DNA from: a virus
DNA: 37,214 nt
Virus record (IMG/VR): IMGVR_UViG_3300045110_000179
Span: 1 to 37,214 of that record
Reading direction: 5' to 3' (one strand)
Shown here: one piece after another, positions 30,699 to 37,214 of the stretch
How positions within the stretch are numbered: position 1 is the stretch's first letter
Layout: each line of letters opens with the position of its first letter
The notes under the pieces: generated by a model
Told to the model about the DNA's origin: nothing
Seen by the model: the letters and a program-made list of their open reading frames with translations, nothing else
The model's database searches: none
Position numbers and translations under genes: made by a program

Positions 30699-30869
30699 GA
30701 CGCTCTCCTTCGCTTGGGTTTCTTGGACCTGTTGCGGAGGGGCTCCCCGTTTCGGGATCGCGCTTTGCGCGCGTCGCGGACCCGGCCTTATCCCTTGCGG
30801 GGATCACTCGGCCGGTCTCACCCGGCTTGCAGCGGAATCGTTTGCACGACCTGCCCGCGTGATTTGACA

Positions 30870-30899
30870 AACCGCTGTGGCGACCCGCGCGCTGTCAAG
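30870..30899 (-). promoter_or_regulatory. 30-bp late repeat, copy C (before capsid)
   Basis: Minus strand: CTTGACA, five variable bases, CGGGTCGCCACAGCGGTT. It lies 171 bases upstream of the capsid start and directly after the terminator at 30904-30932. TTGACA followed by 17 bases gives GCGGTT, a poor -10, so a phage-specific polymerase or activator is possible. The rest of 30699-30869 is leader with a GC hairpin. Confidence 0.65.
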
Positions 30900-30903
30900 G
30901 GGC

Positions 30904-30932
30904 AAAGAAAAAGGGCGGCCATCGAGCCGCCC
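30904..30932 (-). terminator. Intrinsic terminator after scaffold gene
   Basis: Minus strand GGGCGGC (30932-30926), loop of six, GCCGCCC (30919-30913), then TTTTTCTTT (30912-30904). A textbook rho-independent terminator 50 bases after the scaffold stop, ending the terminase-portal-scaffold transcript just before repeat C. Confidence 0.9.
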
Positions 30933-30982
30933 TCTCCGATCGCGTCGTCCGAGGACGCGATCTCGCGTTGCCCCGCCGGGAA

Positions 30983-31879
30983 CTAGCCGTGGATCAGCTT
31001 GTTGAGACGTTCCTCGCGCTCGACCGCCGCCTTGTGGCCGGGATTGGTCCTGTCGCCGGCGGCCTTGCGATGTTCGGGATCGCCGTTCAGCCGATCGAGC
31101 TCGGCCTTCGCGGCGGCCGGACCTTTGGCGAAGCCGGCATCGCCGGCGCCCTTGATCGTGTCCTCGCCCATCATCTTGCCGAGCTGGATCATGAACTTCG
31201 CCATTTCCTGGCCGCCCATCGTCACCGACGCCTGGTCGGCGAACTTCACCGGATCGACGCCGGCGAGCTTCGAGATATGCGTCAGCGCCTCCCACGCCGC
31301 CGTGCGCCGCGCCTCGAAATCCACGCCGTGTTCCTTGCGCAGATCGGTCTCGATGCGTGTCTTCTCGGCGGCGGTGTCGGCGGTCTGCTTCGCGATCTCG
31401 CCGAGGCGGGTCTCGACTTCGGCGTCGTAGATCGACTGGTGGAATTTCGCCGGCACGCGGCCCTGCACCAGGCGCTGGCGCAAACGATCTTCCGCCGCCT
31501 GGTCGTATTCGACGCCGTCGGGCATTTTCTTCGGCGTGATCTTGACGTCCTTGGGATCGCGCGCGACGCCGAGCTTGGCGCTGTCGAGCCATTTGTCGAA
31601 CGCCTCGTCGTTGGAGAGATCCGGCGCCGGCAGGCGATCGGCGCCGAGCAGCTTCTCCGCGTTGCGGTAGCTGTCGACGATCACGTTGGGGTCGGCGTAG
31701 TGGCTGCCGTCCTTTTTGTAGAAGCCGTTTTTCTCCGCGAAGTCGAGATTGTCCGGCGACAGCGATTTGAAAAATGTCTGCCGCGTCGCCGCATCGAGCG
31801 GGGTGTGCGTGGTCCCGCCATCGCCGCCTTTGCCGTCTCCGCCTTTGCCGTCGCCCGTACCTTCGCCTGCACCACTCAT
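30983..31879 (-). CDS. Capsid scaffold/assembly protein
   Basis: 298 residues, mostly helical and rich in Lys/Glu/Ala, without membrane parts or Cys. It opens with a flexible Gly/Asp-rich stretch (GAGEGTGDGKGGDGKGGDG), and Glu/Lys/Arg-rich helices follow (about 120-230). Size, charge and place between portal and capsid genes fit the T7 gp9-type scaffold that guides procapsid assembly and is then removed. ATGA overlap with the gene upstream, intrinsic terminator downstream. Confidence 0.75.
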   Translation of the reverse strand: MSGAGEGTGDGKGGDGKGGDGGTTHTPLDAATRQTFFKSLSPDNLDFAEKNGFYKKDGSHYADPNVIVDSYRNAEKLLGADRLPAPDLSNDEAFDKWLDSAKLGVARDPKDVKITPKKMPDGVEYDQAAEDRLRQRLVQGRVPAKFHQSIYDAEVETRLGEIAKQTADTAAEKTRIETDLRKEHGVDFEARRTAAWEALTHISKLAGVDPVKFADQASVTMGGQEMAKFMIQLGKMMGEDTIKGAGDAGFAKGPAAAKAELDRLNGDPEHRKAAGDRTNPGHKAAVEREERLNKLIHG

Positions 31880-32169
31880 TTGTCTGTCTCCGTTTCAAGG
31901 TGGTCGATGTCTTCGTTGGTCAGCTTCGCCATCGTGGCGATGTGGATCCACACTTCGCGGCGCGAGCCGAGGGCGTGGCTTTCGTTCGGGTCGCCCTGCG
32001 CATAGGTGGTGTGGAAGGCGCAGCATTTGAGCGCGATGTCGGCGAACACCAGCGGGAATTGCGCGACGGCCTGTTCGTACTGGGCGCGCAGATCGGGTCC
32101 GCGGCGCGGCCAGTAGCGCGCGATCCAGTCGAGCACGACGCCTTTGCTGTAGGAAACGAAACGCCTCAT
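31876..32169 (-). CDS. Bbp19-like small phage protein
   Basis: 97 residues with the pattern of the BPP-1 Bbp19 group: an FVSYSKGVVLDWIARYW helix, a VFADIALKCCAFHTTY core, then DPNESHALGSRREVWIHI. This group is regularly found between portal and scaffold genes in such podoviruses; its job is not known to me. Overlaps both neighbours by ATGA. Confidence 0.75.
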   Translation of the reverse strand: MRRFVSYSKGVVLDWIARYWPRRGPDLRAQYEQAVAQFPLVFADIALKCCAFHTTYAQGDPNESHALGSRREVWIHIATMAKLTNEDIDHLETETDK

Positions 32170-33833
32170 GCAGCCTGCTTGGGTTGCGGCCCGCGCATGG
32201 TCTGGATCGCAGTCGCGCCGGATTGCGCGGCGGCGGTCGCATCCTTCGCGATCGTCGCGCCTTGTTGCGCCGCAATCATGCGCTGCTGCTGCTGGCGCGC
32301 GGCGTCGGTGGTGTCGTCATCGTTGAGGATGCCGTCGACGTTGTAGCCCTCGGCGACGATCTGCATTTCCTTGTCGGAATTGATGCGCGCCGAAGCGGTC
32401 GGATCGCGCGCGAGGATCGGCGCGATGCTCTGCTCGAAGCGCAGCACGCCGGCGGCGCGCGCGGATTTCTGCGCCTGCGCCATCGGCGACACGACGTTGA
32501 CCTGCAAGGTGTGGCCGGCGAGATCGGGCGGCGGCGGCGAAATGATCGGCTGGCCCGAAGCATCGGTAACGCGCAGCAAGCGGCGATAACGCAGCATGAA
32601 GGCCGGGATCAGGAAATCGCCGTTGATGCGGCCAAGATACGGCGCCATCATCCGAAGCGTCGCCTCCTGGCGCTCCAGCGTTTCGATCGGCGCGAGCCCG
32701 GTGCGGTTCATCACCGGCAGAAGCGAGAAATAGAAATATTCCTTGATCGCGCTGCGCAGCGCCTCCGCCATCTCGACCGAGAACGGCGGGCTCCCCATTT
32801 CGTAGAGCGGCTTGACGAGCTGGTTGCCGGCGCGATCGAGCGCGCCATAAGTGACCTTGCCGGGATGGTCGCGGATGATCGGCGTCGTCTGCTCGCTGTA
32901 GGCGCCGAGCGAAGGACGCGCGGCGCGCTCGCCGGCTTCGAGGTTCGCCTTGGTCATCACGTTCGACGATTTCACGTCCGGCAAGCTGAGCTCGCCGGGG
33001 CACTCGCGGCCGTAGCGTTCTCCTTCGGCAACGCCCCAGCGAAAACACTGGAACGGCAGATCCAGAAACCCGCCAACCTTGATCTCATGGCAGGTGTCGA
33101 TCTCCATCGAGACCGACGCCACCGGCTTGCCGGACGGCCCGATGCGATCCTGCACATAGCTCGAATTCGGTCCGATATACTGCAGGAACTCGCGCTTGTC
33201 GCACTTCCCTGCCTTCAGATCGGCTTGCGTTTTTTCCGACAGCGCCTGCGCCGTGAACATCGTCGCGGCCTGCGCCGGCGTCATCATCCAGCGGCGATAG
33301 AGCGTGTCGACCGTGCCTTCGCCGTCGGTGTCGATGTACGACGTCGAGAGCGCGCGGCAACGGTCGATGAAGCCGGAATGATCGGCGCGCACTTCCGTGG
33401 TGAAGATCGCGGTGCCGAAACCGGCGCCGTCGAGATAGAACGCGAGACATTGCGCGTAGAAGTCGCCGAAGTTCGGGCCGAAGCTCCCCAGCACCTGCTT
33501 CGATGTACGGTCGAGCCATGCGCGGTTTGGGCCGAAACGGTTGCGATCCTCATCGAGCGTGCCGAGGCCGCCCCATTGGTCGGCGGGATTGGAGGCGAGG
33601 CCATAGAGACCGGCGCCGAGATTTTGCAGGCCCTTGATGCCGGAGCCGTCGAACACCTTGCTCATGCGCTTGGTGCCTTCGGAATTCGTATTGCCGCGCA
33701 GTTCGGTGCGCAGCGGGCGGATCACTTCCGCGATGTCCGCCATGTGGGAGTCCCACGTCGCGCGGTCGTTCTTGAGTTCCTCCGCCTTCTTGACGAAGTC
33801 CTTGCAGCTGTCGGCGTTCTTGCCCTCGTCCAC
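32166..33833 (-). CDS. Portal (head-to-tail connecting protein)
   Basis: 555 residues, podoviral portal of the head-tail connector family: DRATWDSHMADIAEVIRPLR near the N-terminus, KRMSKVFDGSGIKGLQNLGAGLYG (about 58-80), then long mixed helices, and an Ala/Gln-rich C-terminal helix (AARQQQQRMIAAQQGATIAK) as the crown/barrel. It forms the dodecameric vertex through which DNA enters and leaves. GTG start 2 bases after the preceding stop; no strong ribosome site, so coupling probably matters. Length agrees with the family. Confidence 0.88.
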   Translation of the reverse strand: MDEGKNADSCKDFVKKAEELKNDRATWDSHMADIAEVIRPLRTELRGNTNSEGTKRMSKVFDGSGIKGLQNLGAGLYGLASNPADQWGGLGTLDEDRNRFGPNRAWLDRTSKQVLGSFGPNFGDFYAQCLAFYLDGAGFGTAIFTTEVRADHSGFIDRCRALSTSYIDTDGEGTVDTLYRRWMMTPAQAATMFTAQALSEKTQADLKAGKCDKREFLQYIGPNSSYVQDRIGPSGKPVASVSMEIDTCHEIKVGGFLDLPFQCFRWGVAEGERYGRECPGELSLPDVKSSNVMTKANLEAGERAARPSLGAYSEQTTPIIRDHPGKVTYGALDRAGNQLVKPLYEMGSPPFSVEMAEALRSAIKEYFYFSLLPVMNRTGLAPIETLERQEATLRMMAPYLGRINGDFLIPAFMLRYRRLLRVTDASGQPIISPPPPDLAGHTLQVNVVSPMAQAQKSARAAGVLRFEQSIAPILARDPTASARINSDKEMQIVAEGYNVDGILNDDDTTDAARQQQQRMIAAQQGATIAKDATAAAQSGATAIQTMRGPQPKQAA

Positions 33834-33835
33834 GG

Positions 33836-34012
33836 TCAGCGTCCGGTGAGGACGGCGCGGCCGAGGGTCGGCGTGCCGGCGGTGTCGAGCACCGATGCCT
33901 GGAAGCCCGCCGCGGCGCGGCGCTGTTGCGCGACCGCATCGGCCGCGGCGTTCACCGAGCGGCTTGTCGGGTCATAGATCACTGGGGCGGGTTTCGGAAT
34001 GCTCCAGCACAT
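33836..34012 (-). CDS. Small late protein upstream of portal
   Basis: 58 residues from the ATG at 34012 (GGGAG ribosome site 7 nt upstream). It overlaps the preceding gene by 41 bases in another frame. A Pro-rich start (SIPKPAPVIYDPTS) is followed by an Ala-rich helix (VNAAADAVAQQRRAAAGFQ) and a tail ending GRAVLTGR. Short proteins with a similar Gly-Arg end occur beside portal genes of related phages; role unknown. A 211-residue version of this frame beginning at 34471 is a shadow. Confidence 0.6.
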   Translation of the reverse strand: MCWSIPKPAPVIYDPTSRSVNAAADAVAQQRRAAAGFQASVLDTAGTPTLGRAVLTGR

Positions 34013-34508
34013 CAGGCTTCTCCCAGTCGCTTCGCCGCCAGGCGCAGAGCACATAGGGCTCGCGCCGACGGCCGTAATCCGGCAACAGCGTTTCCTCGAT
34101 CGCACCGCAGGCGCGCAGGAAGCGGCGCGAATCGGCGTGCGCGGCCAGCGCGCGTGCCTCCATGCGCGAGATCCCGGTGGCGAGAATTTGCGGCGCGGTG
34201 TCGCGGCGTATGTGGCGCACCAGCGCGCGCGCGAGCAGCGGAAAATCCGGCGTCGCGAACATCGCCGCCTCGGCCAGCCAGGGGGTCGCGTCGGAGGACC
34301 ATACGGCCACAACCGCTGTGGCGACCCGAGACGTGTCAAGCCCCGCGACGTAGCAGACGCGCATGCGCTCGCGGTTGGCGGCGAAGCCGGCGGCGAGCAG
34401 ATCGGGATCGCGCTCCGGCCGCACGTCCAGGATCTCGCGCGCGTCCATTTCGCGCATGTTGCGCGCGACATGCAGGATGTCCCCCGCCCACGGCTCGCGG
34501 ATCCACAT
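33972..34508 (-). CDS. gp13/GNAT-fold-like late protein
   Basis: 178 residues resembling the T7 gp13 group (DUF2833), which has an acetyltransferase-like fold: MREMDAREILDVRPERDPDLLAAG at the start, VCYVAGLDTSRVATAVVAVW as the central strand pair, TPWLAEAAMFATPDFPLLARALVRHI, then a Cys-containing LRACGAIEETLLPDYG. Whether it acetylates anything is unknown; in T7 gp13 is needed for virion assembly. It starts one base after the terL stop. The 30-bp late repeat (copy B) lies inside its coding sequence. Confidence 0.7.
   Translation of the reverse strand: MWIREPWAGDILHVARNMREMDAREILDVRPERDPDLLAAGFAANRERMRVCYVAGLDTSRVATAVVAVWSSDATPWLAEAAMFATPDFPLLARALVRHIRRDTAPQILATGISRMEARALAAHADSRRFLRACGAIEETLLPDYGRRREPYVLCAWRRSDWEKPDVLEHSETRPSDL
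34311..34340 (-). promoter_or_regulatory. 30-bp late repeat, copy B (inside gp13-like gene)
   Basis: Same 25 fixed bases as copies A and C; only the five spacer bases differ. Its codons give Leu-Asp-Thr-Ser-Arg-Val-Ala-Thr-Ala-Val in the gp13-like protein. It lies about 300 bases before the small gene at 34012 and 478 before the portal start. Confidence 0.6.
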
Positions 34509-36086
34509 TCAGAAATCCCGCAGCGGATCGTATTGCTCGACCTCGCCGCCGCGGCGCGAGCGTTCCTTCGCGCGACGGCTGCGCAGATGCTTGAAATCGC
34601 CGGAACCGATCACGGCGTATTGCAGCGCGTCGTGCGGGTGGGTCCACGGGTTGTCGACCGGCGATAGTGGCGAGCGTTTGTCGCCCTGGCGGTTCTCCAA
34701 AATCTCGAAGCAGTATTTCGACATGAAGCCCTTGCGCAGCACCTTGCAGCGCGGCGACAGGCGGAACATCGGCCGGCCGCTATCGAGTTCGTTGAGCAGT
34801 TGCGCCACGCCCATGCGGCGCGGCCCGAAATCGTTTGTCGGCACTTCGCCGCAATAGGTGCGGTCGAGCTCGGCGGCATCGAGAAACGCATCGAGCCACA
34901 CGACCTTGTCGACCATGTCGTTCGGATTGTCGGTCGCCGGGTCGGCGTAGATGCGCATGTTGCGCAGGTTGGGGAATTCGTCGGCGACAAACTGGGAAAA
35001 TTTCTCGCCGAACTTGTCGGCGCTGCAGCGATGTTCCGGAATGCATTCCGCGAGGACGTCGAAGCCGCCCATCAAACGGCGCTGCGCGAACACGGCGCAC
35101 GCATCGCGACCGCCATCGACGCCGACGATCAGGTCGCGCGTCGGATCGTATTGGACGTCGATCGGCGCGGTGTGAAGATCGTCGTTGAATTCCGGATAGA
35201 CCGGCTCGCCACTGCGGCTGTAGCCGGGCTTGTTGTGAACGAAGCGGTTGATCCACCACGGATCGGCGTTTTTCTTCATCAGGTTGGCGTAGTAGCCGGG
35301 CCGCAGGTTCGGAAGATTTTCCGCGCCGGGATCGAGCCCGCCGGGCTGCACGAAGTTCTTCCAGCCTGGGATCGGTTTCTCGATGAAGTTTTTGTAGAGG
35401 TGGTTGTCCTCGTCCGGCGCATTGTAGTCGGTGAACAGCTTGGCGTATTTGTCGACCTCGTCGCCCCAGTTCTCCGGCCGCTGCTCGCGCGAGGGATAGC
35501 GCGACAGGCGCGGCGTCATGAAGATCGTGAACAGTTCCTCCGGCACCGAATCACCGGCGTTGACGAAACAGTTGGTGAGCTGCAGTCCGTCGCAGAATTG
35601 GCGCACGTTGTGGTCGCCGACCGCGACAAAGATCACCTCCCAGTCGAGTTCGGTGCCATCCTGCAAAGCCCAGCGAATCCGCGCGCGACCGGGCTCGCCC
35701 GACCCTCCGCCGCGCCACTCGCCAAGGTCGCGCGGAAAGTTCTCGAACCAGGACGAAAGCGTGTTAAGCTCTAGGTTCCTGTAAGTGTCGCGAATTACAC
35801 CCGTCCGTGCATATCGAACGCCATCGACCGGCGAAGGTGGCACGGCAATCGAGCAGACCAGACCTTTGACGAAACCCGCCGTCGTCTTGCCGGATCCCCA
35901 CGGCCCCATGATTCCGCTCGTAAGCGCGGAGCTGAACACGAAGCTGCGCGCCACCGGGCCGGACGGAATCCATTTCAGACCTTCGCCGACAGAGTGCTGC
36001 GCCGCCGGCTTCGGCATCGGCTCAACGAGCATCGCGACTTCGCGATCGGAAAGTGGCGTGCCGGTCTGATCGGCGTCTTCGCTCAT
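34509..36086 (-). CDS. terL: Terminase large subunit
   Basis: 525 residues, the DNA-packaging motor. The ATPase domain has Walker A GPWGSGKTT (61-69) and the strand NCFVNAGDSVPEE (172-184) followed by MTPRLSRYPS in the Walker B place. The nuclease domain of RNase H fold shows Asp324 (VGVDGG), Asp382 (YADPA) and Asp486 (HPHDALQY). Length is normal. ATG with a GGGG-rich region upstream; the next gene starts immediately after its stop. The Walker B strand lacks the usual Asn-Glu pair (Asn176-Ala177 here), an oddity to note. It works with the small subunit encoded 327 bases upstream. Confidence 0.9.
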   Translation of the reverse strand: MSEDADQTGTPLSDREVAMLVEPMPKPAAQHSVGEGLKWIPSGPVARSFVFSSALTSGIMGPWGSGKTTAGFVKGLVCSIAVPPSPVDGVRYARTGVIRDTYRNLELNTLSSWFENFPRDLGEWRGGGSGEPGRARIRWALQDGTELDWEVIFVAVGDHNVRQFCDGLQLTNCFVNAGDSVPEELFTIFMTPRLSRYPSREQRPENWGDEVDKYAKLFTDYNAPDEDNHLYKNFIEKPIPGWKNFVQPGGLDPGAENLPNLRPGYYANLMKKNADPWWINRFVHNKPGYSRSGEPVYPEFNDDLHTAPIDVQYDPTRDLIVGVDGGRDACAVFAQRRLMGGFDVLAECIPEHRCSADKFGEKFSQFVADEFPNLRNMRIYADPATDNPNDMVDKVVWLDAFLDAAELDRTYCGEVPTNDFGPRRMGVAQLLNELDSGRPMFRLSPRCKVLRKGFMSKYCFEILENRQGDKRSPLSPVDNPWTHPHDALQYAVIGSGDFKHLRSRRAKERSRRGGEVEQYDPLRDF

Positions 36087-36413
36087 ACCCCGACCCCTTG
36101 GTGATGAATTTGAATTCCCGCGCCCGTCTCAACCTCTGAGCCATGAAGCGCAGCGAGGCGATGGCGCGAAAATCGCGATGCATCCCGATGCATGGGGCGG
36201 TGGTTTTTCGCGATCGACCCTCCCCCCCCATCGCGCGCGCGGGCCGGTGGCCGGTCCGAATTCGGGGGGGTGGGGGTCGCGGGACTGGTCGACCACGGCC
36301 GCCCAGCCTGCGGATTTTCGATCCGTGGCCGTAACCGCGCGAAAGCCTGCTTTCCCGCCATTCCCGGCGCATCGTGCGACTTGAACCGTGCGACTTGATC
36401 GCCAGTAGAAATG
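36087..36413. other. Non-coding stretch between terS and terL
   Basis: 327 bases without a convincing gene. It contains two direct copies of CGTGCGACTTGA (36373-36384, 36387-36398), the reverse complement of the attP arm-like repeat; an operator-like GTCTCAACCTCTGAGCC (36126-36142); two ATGCAT palindromes near 36180; C-run 36217-36229 facing G-run 36264-36276; and a nested hairpin CCACGG/CCGTGG (about 36292-36327). A regulatory or packaging region is likely; which is unknown. Confidence 0.5.
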
Positions 36414-36971
36414 CTAAGCCGTTGTTTCATCTTCACTTTCCTCGGGAGGCGCGAGACGCGCGATCTCGCCGCCGGCGTGGGGGTCGAAGCCCTCGGCGAT
36501 CTCGGCGGCGAGCTGGCCGGCAAGCAGGTCCATGATCGCTTGCGGGCCGATGGCGGCACCGCCGCCGGGCATCGGCACCGAGACGTTGAACGTCGCCACC
36601 TTGCCCGACACCGCGACCGCCAGCGGCTGTTTGCTGTACAGGTACGGCATCACATCGGCGCGCACCTTGCGCTGGAATTCCGCGGCTTCGAGCAGATCGC
36701 AACCGAGCATCCGGCGCAGGCTTTCCAGCGGGATCGTGAGCAGGCGCGCGCTCGCGAGCAGCTGGTCACCGGCGATCTGCTCGAACAGCATCAGGCGCTG
36801 CCTGGTGGCGATGTTCTTGGCGCCAGGCGGCCGACCTTTGCCGAACCTCCGCGCGATCGCGGCCTCGTCGGCCTGCACGACCGGCGACTCCATCGCCAGC
36901 AGGTCGCCCGCGATCCGCGGAGCCGTCCCGCCTCCCGGTGAATCCCCCCTGATTTCGTCGTCGGCGGCCAT
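36414..36971 (-). CDS. terS: Probable terminase small subunit
   Basis: 185 residues, first late gene and upstream of terL, the usual place of terS. After a variable N-terminus comes a basic region FGKGRPPGAKNIATRQRLM (about 43-61) with helix content, then Leu-rich helices (LFEQIAGDQLLASARLLTIPLESLRRML) that could oligomerise, and a C-terminal acidic tail. The DNA-binding HTH is weak by eye. The ATG at 36971 has no ribosome site and lies a few bases past a hairpin terminator; a Met at residue 27 is an alternative start. Its transcript probably begins at repeat copy A. Confidence 0.7.
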   Translation of the reverse strand: MAADDEIRGDSPGGGTAPRIAGDLLAMESPVVQADEAAIARRFGKGRPPGAKNIATRQRLMLFEQIAGDQLLASARLLTIPLESLRRMLGCDLLEAAEFQRKVRADVMPYLYSKQPLAVAVSGKVATFNVSVPMPGGGAAIGPQAIMDLLAGQLAAEIAEGFDPHAGGEIARLAPPEESEDETTA

Positions 36972-36977
36972 CGGCGC

Positions 36978-37006
36978 AAAAAGCCGGAATATCCGGCCCT
37001 TTTTTT
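36978..37006. terminator. Bidirectional hairpin terminator before terS
   Basis: GCCGGA (36983-36988), ATA loop, TCCGGC (36992-36997). On the plus strand it is followed by seven T residues (37000-37006); on the minus strand by five (36982-36978). It lies between repeat A and the terS start, so on the late strand it acts as an attenuator or ends transcription from the early side. Confidence 0.7.
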
Positions 37007-37023
37007 ATTGCCACGGCTCACCG

Positions 37024-37053
37024 AACCGCTGTGGCGACCCGCGCGATGTCAAG
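37024..37053 (-). promoter_or_regulatory. 30-bp late repeat, copy A (before terS)
   Basis: Minus strand CTTGACA-N5-CGGGTCGCCACAGCGGTT, 52 bases before the terS start. With copies B and C all 25 fixed bases are identical, so the element is under selection and is a likely promoter or regulator site for late genes. Confidence 0.65.
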
Positions 37054-37091
37054 CCTTCCGGCATCAGGAGGCGAATTCGCGCAGCGTTTGC

Positions 37092-37174
37092 GGGACACCG
37101 GGACACCGGGCGGGACACCTAAACCTATATATATCAATAGGTTATATAGTAGTGTCCCGGTGTCCCGGTGTCCC
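37092..37174. repeat. Inverted array of GGGACACC iterons with AT-rich centre
   Basis: Left arm: GGGACACC at 37092-37099, 37100-37107 and 37112-37119. Right arm: the reverse complement GGTGTCCC at 37159-37166 and 37167-37174 plus GTGTCCC at 37152-37158. Between them a 32-bp AT-rich centre holds a second dyad AACCTAT (37122-37128) / ATAGGTT (37137-37143) with TATA-like runs. Iterons around an AT-rich core suggest a replication origin or a strong regulator site. No gene in 36972-37214. Confidence 0.75.
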
Positions 37175-37214
37175 GCGCCCATTCCACGTAAGCGCGCGCG
37201 CGTGGGCATGAGCG

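Noticed and set aside
36083-36559. 158-residue frame ending with ATGA on the terL start
   Set aside because: Overlaps terS out of frame, has no recognisable composition or ribosome site, and runs through the G/C-run region; the ATGA end is probably chance.
37018-37209. Open frame across the right end, and circular joining of the two window ends
   Set aside because: The translation is a repeat-driven Gly/Arg-rich string over the iteron array. Joining the ends does keep the helicase frame open into it, but the continuation does not resemble the end of a helicase, so I do not claim that the window closes a circle.
1-37214. Diversity-generating retroelement, CRISPR array, insertion sequence or toxin-antitoxin pair
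   Set aside because: Although the virion genes resemble BPP-1, no reverse transcriptase or template/variable repeat was seen; no regularly spaced repeats, transposase or clear toxin-antitoxin genes were found.

Overview
The window is nearly all of the genome of a temperate podovirus with short-tail, T7/BPP-1-type virion architecture. Its host is probably a high-GC alphaproteobacterium. This rests on the very high GC with strong GC3 bias, a half tRNA-Phe at the attachment site whose 3' half reads like alphaproteobacterial tRNA-Phe(GAA), and a near-perfect chromosomal parS sequence. Species cannot be told. No host gene is visible. The integrase-side attachment site has phage genes on both sides, so the sequence is the circular or virion form (attP) rather than an integrated prophage. 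The left edge cuts a helicase gene, so a few hundred bases or more of the genome lie outside the window.

Layout. (1) Positions 1-6770, minus strand: the early operon. From the switch leftward it holds a Cro-like repressor, three small unknown genes, an adenine-type DNA methyltransferase, a membrane/lipoprotein cassette, a strong terminator (about 3522-3560), then a winged-helix protein, a small basic protein, a Toprim primase and a D5/VapE-type helicase. (2) Positions 6749-6880: a divergent lysogeny switch with three clear 17-bp operators of the form GTCTCA-N5-TGAGAC, plus a weak one. (3) Positions 6901-9704, plus strand: CI-like repressor, small membrane proteins, an excisionase-like protein and a tyrosine integrase. 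A fourth operator and a parS-like site (7555-7570) stand before the gene at 7586. (4) Positions 9705-9918: attP, with a tRNA-Phe 3' half flanked by repeated AAGTCGCACG elements. (5) Positions 9919-36971, minus strand: the late genes in transcription order. These are small terminase, large terminase, a gp13/GNAT-like protein, a small protein, portal, a Bbp19-like protein, scaffold, major capsid, a cement-like protein, adaptor, nozzle, three T7-type ejection proteins (one with a ParB-like domain, one zinc-ribbon gene between them), tail adaptor/fibre, a 1497-residue fibre with a signal peptide, a pectate-lyase-fold tailspike, M15 endolysin and a small membrane protein. (6) Positions 36972-37214: a non-coding right end with a bidirectional hairpin terminator, a promoter-like repeat and a large iteron-like inverted repeat.

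How it works together. In the circular genome early and late genes lie head to tail on one strand, as in lambda-like phages, with the repressor-integrase block on the other strand. Most neighbours overlap by ATGA, GTGA or TGATG, so translation is heavily coupled. A 30-bp element (CTTGACA-N5-CGGGTCGCCACAGCGGTT) occurs three times on the late strand: before the small terminase, before the portal and before the capsid. Before the capsid it directly follows a textbook terminator. It is the best candidate for a phage-specific late promoter or regulator site. The other notable signals are the parS-like site under repressor control, the inverted-iteron palindrome at the right end, and repeats shared between attP and the terS-terL gap.
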